Below are positions 42,301 through 54,300 of a stretch of DNA of 64,000 nt, piece by piece (the stretch's first letter is position 1; each line of letters starts with the position of its first letter). The notes beneath the pieces were generated by a model. That model was given only the letters and a program-made list of their open reading frames with translations, did not search any database and had not been told where the DNA came from. The DNA lies in NCBI GenBank assembly GCA_020002185.1, contig CM034535.1, forward strand, positions 63,462,076-63,526,075, in the 5' to 3' direction. The stretch is from Paraescarpia echinospica. Its lineage: Eukaryota > Annelida > Polychaeta > Sabellida > Siboglinidae. A program made the translations under genes and the position numbers.

Positions 42301-45300
42301 TCGTTAAGTTAACTGTTAGAAAAAATATTCTTATTAGACATTACTTAGCATTAGGACCATGTAATGTTATACTTCATTAAACTTAATTTGATTAAATTTG
42401 CTAATGTGACAACTTGTTTCCATATATTTGCTTGTTTCCAAAATCCAGTCACTAGTAGTTGCATACTTAGTTACCTGGGCCGCATTCAAAGTTCGCACTG
42501 CACCGCAATGTCGCGATCTGTCACGGTTTGCCACCGGAATTTGAACAGTTAAATTTTATATACCGCGACGTTCGCCACATTCTAAATGGATGTTGTTGAT
42601 TTCGAATGTGTTTTTCGAGCAAAAATGCCGCCATCCCTGCAACTAGGAACACTTTGGTTTTATTAAAAGTTCAACTTGTCATAGTTGAGTGTGAACTGAA
42701 GCGCTCAAACGCACCAACCATACCATTAAAAAAAGAATCGTCATTGAATATGAAACTAACAGTGGAGGCCATCTTTGAAGACATGCCTGTGCAGCGTGCG
42801 GCGTGGTGCGACATCAGCACAACGTAACTTTGAATGGCAAAATTGACTTCTAGGACAAAAATCGACGTCGCAGTGCAGCATGGCGCGAACTCTGAACACA
42901 GCCCTGTTAGTTACGTTTACGTAGCAGCACTTTTCAGAAACCAATTCTATTTATAGGCAACTGCACAGCAGGCCAACACTTGAACAACGCAACAAATGAG
43001 TGTGAGACTTGCCCAAAAGGCTACTATCAAGACAAGATGTGGCAGGAAACCTGTATACAGTGTGGCCCAGAAGAGACAACAGTAGCAAACGCATCAGACG
43101 CAAAGACTGATTGCAAACGTAAGTGCATCACTGAGCTGACAAACACGCTTGCCACATAGAAATACTAACGTTTCACGTTATAAAGGGTATTTGTGTCCAA
43201 AGGCCATGATCACGAACGAATTATTGTTCATTGTGTTGTTTCTGTGGCTTTTACAAAAATATTAAATTATAAGAATGCAGTTTGAATGTGGCAACTGTTT
43301 AGAACCAGACGCCCAGTTGTCATCAGTGTAAGCAAACACAGAGGAATATAGTCAGTGACAGTGAGGAAAACCTCTTCTAAGCTTGAGTATTGATAACCAC
43401 CGCAACAATAAAGGTCATATCTTAATGTTATCAACATGATTATATCTGTGTTAAATAGTTAGGTTGTGTCATTTGTATTTACAATGTTCTGCCTATGTCG
43501 AATTTGCAGGGCGTTACGCCCTGCCCTTTTTCAGTGACGCCCTGGTACCAAAAAAGGCAAAATGAATGCCCTGCCTTTTTTACACGACGCCCTGCTATAT
43601 TTGCATCGTAACCCTACTCGTGGTTACAGACGGTTACATTATTGTGAATATTACATTTTAAGAGTGTCAGCAAGCGCCCCGATCTCGAAACGCATCCCGA
43701 TCGCGCCACGCGCGCGATTCGATTGTTCTACAGTCCAACTGAGCGTGTGGCGCAATCGGGATAGGGATGCGTTACGAGGTCGGAGCACTTGCAGACACTC
43801 GGTCGTCTGCACGCGCCCCTATCTCGACTCCGTATCCGATCGCGCCACGCGTTTAGTTCGATTGTTCAAGCGCCCCTATCTCGATTCCTATCCCGATCGC
43901 CGTTAAATTCTTAATCTTGTGTGCACAAAATATTAAAATACGTTATGATTTGAGGAGGCACCGACCTTCAAAAGTGGTTAGACCAGAGCGACGAACTTTC
44001 GCGGAGCGTCGTGACTATACATATCGCCAAGCAGTCCTTATTTTGTTTGTATCTTCAAAAGTTAAACTCTGATCAACGGGAGACTTTTACCGTTAGATTT
44101 GTCGTTAAATTATTACTTATATGATGTGTGCAACAATAATTACAATTCGTTTTGATCTGAGGAGGCGCCGACCTACGCAAGTCGATAGACCCTGTTCTCG
44201 ACGGACTTTCACGGGACGCCTCGACTATACATATCACCAAGCAGTCCTTATTTTGTTCGTACCTTCAAAAGTTAACGTCTGATCGCCGGGTGACTTCTAC
44301 CGTTAGAGTTTTCGTTAAATTATTAAGCTTGCGATGCGTGTATAAAATATTAAAATGCGTTTTGATCTGAGGAGGCGCCAAACTTCGGCAGTCGATAGAC
44401 CAGAGTATGTTCGCTATTAGTGAATAATTGCGTATTGTGTGCGTTAAAAGAACCTGCTCCCCCTCAATATGCAACGACCCATCGGCACACGAAGGCGTTC
44501 ATGCTCATTGTAAGGTGTGTCGTTTCTAGGACACGACGTCACGTGTATGTAGTGGACTAGTCAGGGGTGCCACGGTTGCTGGTGGCCAGCGTTTTGCTTT
44601 TGTCAAAGCTTTTAGCAGCAGCTAAATAATTATTATTCAGAGGGTTACCATTAAACAGTGGCTTCAGACTAGTAATAGTTTCTTTTCTGTTTCTTGACTG
44701 ATTGTCAAAACAAGAATATGTGTGGATATTTTTTCTGTAAACAAAATGAAATTGTCCATATTAGTATGTCTATAATGTTTGATATCACATTTTTTACAAG
44801 TTGCAATGCAATATATCTAAATTTCTATTTAGCCTAGCCCAAGAATATTTTGCATACCTATTGTTTATATACTAGCCTCTGGGAATATTAAATATAATGT
44901 GGATTTATACATAAAATGTTATGTTATGCTGAATATTACGTTTTGCTAAAACTTAAATAAAGTCAAGACAAGCCAATTTAACTAAATAAAACATGCTGTA
45001 TTGTCTATATATACTATAATCTTCCATTTGTCCACATTTATTTTATCGAAATGTCATTTTCAAAATCGAACATAACAGTATATCTCAATTTATGTTAAAC
45101 TACCCCAAAGAAATATTTGGCACACATATTACCTGTATAATATTCACTGTGTATATTGAATATTATGCAGATTGACTCAAATTAAAAATAAATGTAAAGC
45201 TGAATATTGTGTTTTGTTCTACAGATGCATGCCCGAGCCTATATTATAATACATAAATATATGTATACACTGTGTACGTAATATACTGTATTTAAGTAGT

Positions 45301-48300
45301 ATGATATTAAACTACAAGCAGTACATTGCTACTATGTTTCATGTATTTAATTCAGTCACGTGTTGCAAGTGCCTTTTAACCACTGTTCACCGCGTTTTAC
45401 TTGCCCTTTTACAAAAATGGCATCCTGCCCTTTTGAAAACCTGGGTAAATCACTTATTCATAGTTTTATTGTTCGATTATGACTGCTTTTATTTTCAGGG
45501 ATATTCCGATACACTTGGCAAACCTGTCAAAAGACATCCGTTCAACAGTGGGGTGTTTTTATGACTGAACATAAACAGAAAAATGCAACTGTCCGGTTTG
45601 TTTATTAAGTATTAGTATTCATACATGTGTAGCCCGTCTTGTATTTAATTTTGACGTCTTGTTTTTGCAGCTGATTGTGCCCCTGGTCGTGAGGGAATAG
45701 GTGGAAAATGTGCGCCGTGCCAGAGGGGGTATTACAAGGACAAGAAAGGGGCGGACAAGTGCACACTTTGTGAGAATGGAATGATCACCAGTGGAACTGA
45801 ATCGAAACTTTCTAGCGACTGCAAAATTGGTATGTGTTTGAATGTTTGTCACTGTCACCAATATAGTGTCCACTTGTATGTCCTAATATTCTTCTGTGTA
45901 CAATTGGCCTGAGTGGCCCGTTGATTATCTTATGAACTTATGAAACATGCTGCATTTTGTACCAGACCCCTCCTAACTGTGTCCTATCGACAGCAGTTAC
46001 TCAGCAATAGCGGACCATTAGGTGGTTTAGTATTGCCATTATTGGTGTGAATAAAACAGACCAGGTAGTTTCATGATACTGACCCGGGGTACCACAGTAA
46101 CCCTGACATATTGATGTGAATAAAACAGACCAGGTAGTTTTATGATATTGACCCAGGGAACCACAGTGATGCTAACATATTGATGTGAATAAAACAGACC
46201 AGGTAGTTTCATGACACTGACCCGGGGTACCACAGTAATGCTGACATATTCATACACAACATATATGTCACCTGACACAGCAAAGTGGGTTTTAAGTCAT
46301 AACATTTTGAAATATAATTGCGTACCTTTTAGATTCCATTTATAATGAGCTTTATAATTATTCATCATTGTCAAAATAACATTTCAGTAGGTTTTTATTT
46401 AATACAAAAAATCGAGCAAACTCTAAAAAAGCAACGTTTTTAGAAACGATGTCATTTTAGAAGGAGGCAGTCCGTTCCTAGTTTTTTTCATTTATTAATT
46501 AAAATAATGATTTTAAAAGACTATAATAATTATGTTTAAGGTGTACTGCACGCCAAATTGTGTTTAGCCAATAACAACATTCACACTTTGGAAGGCCCCA
46601 GAGCATGTTCAAATATTAAACAAAACATCACGTTTCACAAGCTTTATTGGCAATACTGCCAAGCCGGGCTGAGTTAACTGCAATACCCTTTGGTATTCAA
46701 AGATGACCCATTTTCCAACGTTCAAAACAGCAGACTTCCTGTTGTAAATTATTATGCCCAATAATTCCAGGTAGAGAACAGACTGGCTCCCTTTCACTCA
46801 TATTGTCTGTTGTGTTTTGATCTTCGGGTTCATAAATGCAGGTATTTTATTAGTTTTGGATTGTTAGTCGAGGAAAATCAACTGTATTGAAAGATGAGAC
46901 TATAAAGTATCCATTTCTGCCAAAATCACAAAATTTATGTAAAATGACCTCGACAGCTATTGTTGGCTCGTGTCCAAAATAGACCCATGTGATGCAACAT
47001 CCGGTTCGCTGTGGCGAGTCACATATTGGTAAAAACATAGCAGCCAAGTAACTGTATGTACCGTTAAATCCCTTCTGTTATTTTAAGTTGTATTTCTGTA
47101 AATATTTGTTATTATTATTTGTGTCTTTATCATGCTTTGCTTCAGCTGTAGCAGACTATTAGGTGATTCAGAAGTTAGCATTGTTATTTGATGTGAATAT
47201 TTCTGTAAATTTCTGTAAACATTTGTGATTAATGTGTGCACTAGGCCGACTTTGCAACTACAGCTTCATATAAGTGTCGTTCTCATGCCCTGATGTTTGT
47301 CATTAGCATTAGTTGTATACTAGGTTAATCAGCGAAGAATGATCTGTTTTTCCGTTGGTGCAAGTGCAAAAGTAGTTCCGGTCCCATGTTAAAAGATAGG
47401 GAAATATCAGGATATTGCACTTGCACCAACCAACGGAAAAACGGAGTGATTATGCAAATGAACTCATCTCATTTGCATAAATGACCTTATTTGGCAATTA
47501 TGGGCGTGGCCAGTTAGTTCCCCGTGTTACAAGATAGGAAAATTCTCCCATGTTAAAAGATAGGGCAGTTTCCCCATGTTAGAAGATAGGGAAATTTATC
47601 CATGTTAGAAGATAGGAAATTTTCATAATGTTAAAAGATAGGGATATTTCCCAATACTAAACGTCAATTCAATTAATCGTACAGGTATACGACGACTTTT
47701 TGAGTTCGAGGTACCAATTTACCCCTACTTTTTAGCCCTACAAATCCTACGTTAAAAGATAGGGAAATTTATTCATGTTAAAGAGGGAATGAAATGATTG
47801 AACAACCACAGCCCAAACATAAGAACATACCATTTACAGGACAAGTCACCATGATTTGACAAGTACAGCGTCACGGTATATTTTAAATAATTTTTCAAAC
47901 GTAGCTACTATCGGCACAGGGCGCCGCCATCATGCTCCAGAAGCGTGTGGTTGTACATCCGGTTTGATTGGCGAGATGTCTCCCAAAACTGTATACAGCA
48001 ATTCGATAGGCGACGCAGCATAGCTCTAAGAAAAACCGACGAAACGCATACAAACACATAGAAACAGAACAATTTATTGCACTGCGTGGCTACTGGATAT
48101 ACTATAAATGTTAGTAAGCAACTTTTCACATACTTCCACAGAAGGGTTCCAACAGAAAAAAACAAGTTATAGATGATGAATTTGACGTGTTCGCCGGCGG
48201 CAAGATTGGCAAAAGTCTGCGGTAGTCACTTTCGAACGCCGATTGCAAGCCTAAATACGAAAGTGACGAGCATAAAAAGACATTGGACGTCAAAACATAA

Positions 48301-51300
48301 TTCTTGGTTAAAGCCACAGGTCCATCTCCAGTCGATTTGTTTACATATAACTATGCACCGATGAAGTAAAATTAAGCGAAATCGACCTGGAAGCTCGACA
48401 TCATTGCCTTATTTGGAGGGTGAAGCGGCGCATAGGAAATGACAAGCCGAAATGAGCTTGTTGTTGCCAATGTGACTCGACACTCACGAGTTCCGTTAGG
48501 TATCATTACGACTACTATATAGTCCCACAGTTCTATTTCAAAGTCTGCATATATACAAATATGACGTATGCGAAATTGAAATGTAATAAGAAATGTGAAT
48601 GTAATAAAGTACAAATACGTGTGAATACTATGATATAATTGGGAATAATGAGTGCTTGTAATCCGCCGATTTAGTTTACAGCAATTTCTGCCGGCGTGTT
48701 GCTATGTCGGAATACCGCAACGTCTACATCTACGAGTCTATGTTATCGACTTAGTTGCTGGTGGGGAAAATAACCTTCTAAAATAATTACAAAAATAAAT
48801 GTCAGCTACCGTAGCCAGTATAACGTTTTGCGAAATAATGTCGTCATATATTAGTCAACAATAGTCACAGTCCGGACCAAGCCCTGTCAATCATGTATTG
48901 TAGGCATTGCCATTGGAATTATTAAATAAGTGACATTACAAGTATTTAAATCCTTAAAAATATATGTTTACGATACAGTCAATAGCATACAACAAAACAC
49001 TATAGTCATATCTGATATAATTAGTTATTGGCATAGTAAGTAGGTTCACATCAGTCAAGTAAAGTTAATCACCATGTAGGCCTAATACTAATTTATGTGT
49101 CTCAAATATTGGCTTGTAACAATGGACCCCGAATTGATGCTCCAGCTTTGAGGCGACAGTTTAGCAAGCATGCTATCATACCAAGTTTTTTCTGATATAG
49201 ATTGCATGACTGCAAACACCAATGTATGCTTTTAATAACAAGGACATTGTATTTAATTTATTGACTTTTGAATGTAAGCCTAACAAGGAAAAAAGGAAAT
49301 AACGTCACAAGAAAAAGCCACAAAGATTAATAAATATATATTTTGTATTTACAAAGTTCAAATGTTAAACACATTTGAGTGCACATGCATTTTAATCATG
49401 AAAATTAAAGATAACACACATATATCCACTAAAAAGAAAACGTTGAAAAAGTCACTTGTAAATCGCAGTATCCAAACAACCATAGGACCTAATACTGAGC
49501 ACAAGCTTCGAAGGATCCAGCGAAGGATTCAGCACGCGAGATGACATTGTCCCTCATGGTTATACAAATGTCACTTGTAGTGCTGCCACGCCATCGACTT
49601 GTAGTGTCAAAACATAAAGGAAGCCGGTGGTCATGTCGCCAGTGCGACACTTTGTCGATCCAGTAGTTAATACAGACAATAGTGTTTTTCATTGAACATT
49701 CATCATGACCATGGGTATGCAAAGTTGCCATCGCAGTCCAGCACGCTTTCTCCGACTGACCCTGACCATGGCAGTTCTGTCACTGTAGACGACCCTTCGG
49801 ATGTCCCAATCTCACTATCATCATCTTCAGACGATACTGTCTGCAACAGTGAGAAGAGAAACATTGAAACGAGTGATGCAGAATATGTTGTAGCAGGTGA
49901 CAGCGATATCACTAATGATGACTCAAACGGTTCTTACACTAATGGAAAAGAGAGAAAGTTTGCCATTTGTGAGAAAAACATAATCTTACTTTTCTGCACC
50001 TGCTAAAACACCAAACTGCAATAAACCACTTAGCCTAGCATCACAGTGACTGCATTTGCAGTGGTTGTGACCACAGAATGTGTTGATGGCCACTCATTCA
50101 TGTAGCACTCGCAACCCAAGATTGGTAACATTTATGAGAGTAACTTGTTGACACCAAGCGTCCTCTTCCTGACTGGACATTCATTCACTGTGTACAATTT
50201 GGTCAACATAATGAACCTATGCACCTTGTCATCCCGCCAGTGCTACAACATACAGCGGGCATACATACTGCCAGAGATAGAGGACATGTGGACATGCCAT
50301 TCAGAGGCCATCATGTCAGCTCTGGTCAGAAAAAGCGTGGTCGCATCAGGCGATGCAAGATATGACAATCCAGGACACAACATTTGGCATTTACTTCATC
50401 ATGGACACTGACAGCCAACTCATCATTGCTCAAGAAACGTTTTCGGGTCACAGAGGTCAAGAACAGTTACTGGATGGAAGTGGAAGGCTTGAAACGCTGC
50501 TTAGACAACCTGACTGACCATGGGGTGAAGATTATCACACTTGCCACTGACAGACATCCCAGCATTAGAAAGACTTTGTTAGAGGACTACCAAGAAATAA
50601 AGGTTGTTGTCTGCCCAGGAAGTTGAGGTTGTCCCTTCGATAGGCGCAATTGCCAACCACCTGTTGTATTGCACATCAGCTTGTGATGGTGATCCCCGCT
50701 TGATGAAGGAGATGTGGATCTCGCTCCTCCATCACATCAGGAATTCCCATTCATGGACAGCGGGTGCAGAGTTGTACCAGAAGTGCAGTCATGCAACGTA
50801 TACACAACAAACAGTAAAAACAACACCATGACTCACTGAAGGTACAGAAGCCTTCACTGTCCAAAAGGCTATACTGGACTGCTGCCTACTGTATGATATA
50901 GAGAGCGTTACGAAGTGCGTTAACACTGGTGAACTGGAGAGCTTACACGCCCTCTTCCTCAAATATGCACTCAACTTCAGCCGTCAAGGCATCATAGCCC
51001 GACTCCACTTGGCCACCATTGACCAAAACACAAATACAAGGTAAGGCTTGTGATATCATTCATCAATAGTGTTGACATTTTATGTTACAAAATAATGTAT
51101 CAGTTGCTTGACAAAGCTGCACACTTTAGAAATCCAGTAGTGCATTAGGAAATAAACTGAAATGGCTGAAAATCCCTGCCTGTACTCAATAGCAAAACAA
51201 TGTTAGGAATACAGTTTCGAAAATACAATCTCACTGCACAAGAGTATGCATGCAAACAACAGATAAAATAATTATAATTGAGGACATCTGTTTACTGTTA

Positions 51301-54300
51301 CTTGAATTGTTTAATTATTATTATATAAATCGAATTGGAATGGTATGCTTTGGAATTGCTTATTGAAATATAAACTTATGCATATATAATATAATAAATA
51401 TAAACATCATTATATATAAATTAAATATATATATGATTCAATAATAAATATTTGAATGTATTGTGGAATTCCTTGGAAGTTGAAATTGAAAATGATGGCA
51501 GAATTAGGAACCGATTAAAAAATGACATTAGCCGTTTGATTTCAAGAGAGAGAGCATACAAAAAAGCTGTTTGGTTTACTGTGTGCATGTTACAGCTATA
51601 GCCAGCTATTCTTCAGATATTTCTATTGTTATACTGATTTTATATTTATCATTTGTTCAATCAGCGGGTGAAAACAGCAGACAACAAGCTAAGGTATCAG
51701 CTGCAGTTTTCAAAGTCTGCTGAGTATGTAGTGAAGAAAGTGATGGCGTTAAAGGACTACAGCTTCCGAGGAGAAATTCTAGAGAGCATTGCAGCTAGAT
51801 GCACGAGAGACCCAAAGCTGTGAAGTATGCTCTAAGTTGCGACATCGAGTAAAGAGGTAACTCTAGCAGAGCATGCAGGCATCGAAAAACCAGCAAAAGA
51901 GGAGGCTGTGGCAAAGCAAAGAACCCGCTTTAAGGAAAACTAGTTGTATCCGTATCAATTCGGTTTAGTGCCACCAAATTGATACGACATCCAATTTCAA
52001 ATGACAATGGATTTATATGCTTAAATAACATTGTTTGAACTTCACTGGCAGAAATAGAGAAATGTTTTAGGCAAAGTGGATTCTCACTACTGTATAGCTT
52101 GTATCCTAGTTGTGGTATGCAATGTGTTTTATTAGACACTATTCGATGTAGGGAACTTTGGGTATATGTAATTTACTGGAATAGTTCAACCAAGTCCAAA
52201 CATGTTACTTATAGTGAGTTTTTTGCAACAGACCACCATTTCTCAAACATCACACTGTGTGCTACAAACTAATGAAGCAGCAAAGGATTCAGCTATACGT
52301 TTTTTTTTTTATATTCATACTTCATTGTTAGTATTACATTTGACATTATCACAAAACAACATCTCAAAAAGTACTTAATAATAAAAAGAACACTTATATA
52401 GTGCCATAAATCTAAATGAATCCACTTGGAGGCACTTGATAGATTTTGAAACTAGTACTACAAGCTTTGAATCTGTATCTTGAATAATAAGTACTTGTTT
52501 TCTTGACAGATGCCCCTAGTGTTGAAAGTTGAAACCCACAAATATGTAAAACTGGAACTGTAATGGCATATTTTGTATGTATTTTTTTTTAATCACAATA
52601 TTTGATCATAATGGTGGCCCATATCATCAATAAACATGTTACTTATTGATGTACTATATGTGCACAGGACTGGCACAGACCCAAATTGTAATACAATTAC
52701 ATTAAAATGTGTCAAAGTGTGAAGTGAATCAACTGAAAGAAACATTGAAAACTGGTGTGTGAATTTGACTAATGCATTGGCACAGTCTGCCATGTAGTCT
52801 TATTTATTTGTGAATTGTTTCTCTATATGAATAAACTGTTGATATATTTCATGTTGGCTTCAGTATTACAAATCGAATTATGAACAGAGACATGCAAGAC
52901 ACTACAGATCACATTGTTGTTCCAAAAATGGGATAAGAAGGCACTGAGTAATTCATTGTACCTTTCGGTCAATCTAACATTACTTGTCCAGGGTTTTTAT
53001 TTTCACTGTACACTCACCTGTATAGTACAATGTCCATAGCTGAAATTTTCATAAACCCCATTCGCTTCTGGATACAGTGCAGGCTGGTATAACATGCCTG
53101 TTGCCTTTTCTAAGTCTCTCCCTTGACCACAACGTAAAGTGACGTTATACGACTAATCGAATCAATCGATATGTTCTGAAAGTTCATTTATTTGCATTAG
53201 TTGATAATAAACAACCGTTATCTTCTAATTATTGTTATACTGGCAAAACTTTGTTTTATCAATATCGCATCATGAATTCAATTAATTGGTTCATTTGTTT
53301 GTGAAGGGCTGTAATAATTATGATTGTAAGACTACATTTCATGATGTGGTCTTGATAACACACACACATAATATATATATATATATAACATTTTTATTAT
53401 ATTAAAAAATCCTGTCTACATTTTCATATAAATTAAGCAAGTTGCTTGAACACTTTTAAATAGGAATTAAACAACTGTATAAAAAGGATGCACACGTCCT
53501 GTCAAGAATAAAAGCAAGTTTATTAAGAAAATTATCAAAAATGGTTTGATGAAAATCATAGACATAGTATTTTACGAAGATAGAATGAACCTGAACATTT
53601 GAGGTGGGAACAAGTATAACTGCTCTATTTAAGTTTGAAATAGTTATTGCTAGAATAATTATTCGATACCTGTTGAACTACGTAGTACTTACCTACTAGC
53701 TATTGGTCGAATCAACGAGCCTGCACGCAAATCATACAATGACAACAGACCGACATCCAAGTTCCAACACCGCCCTGTTGGTGCAAACCGTTTCGAAGTC
53801 GTCACTCATACTCATAGTCGGTAATGCAGGCTTCTGCAAGGTCTGTCATACGGTGCTGTACGGCAGCTAGCTCCCTACAGCACAGCGACTCGATGTGCGT
53901 CGACATTGGTACGCAGTGCCCACACAAACACCATGCGACATTATGAAGTCGCGTAACGTCTTCGTCGTCGATAGACCAACTGTCACTGTCCGACTCCCAC
54001 AACTGAACCTCACCCGGAGCCGGACATTATTGGACCGTGGATCGCAAACTGTCAGTGTCACTGGGTAAAACCCGTATCACCCGTATGGCACAGGCCCTTT
54101 GACTTTGTGTGTGTCAACCGTGTGACAAGTCGAACTAGAGTCTTCATCTGTCGTATCGATTTTCTCCCAAAACGATACGAAAGTTTTAAATATCACTTTT
54201 AATAACTCGTCTCTACCAAAATCCTTCGACGTCTTTGTCAACAACAAAATAAAAATAGTCCCGGTATGCGCGCGCATCTAATATTCTGACCTTTGCTTTG

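Noticed and set aside
43508..45470. A hAT-like element bounded by cagggcg on the left and aacctg on the right
   Set aside because: GCCCTG/GCCCTTTT motifs occur at both sides, but no inverted match of useful length or 8-bp duplication was found.
46046..46252. Three 69-bp units as a seed or escapee of the large 69-bp satellite
   Set aside because: The period matches but the sequences show no convincing similarity, so I take the equal length as coincidence.
48173..48364. THAP domain at the N-terminus of the Kolobok-like transposase
   Set aside because: Only a VCGSHF motif recalls the C-x2-H-F of THAP. The first cysteine pair, tryptophan and proline landmarks are not visible, so the trace is too weak to annotate.
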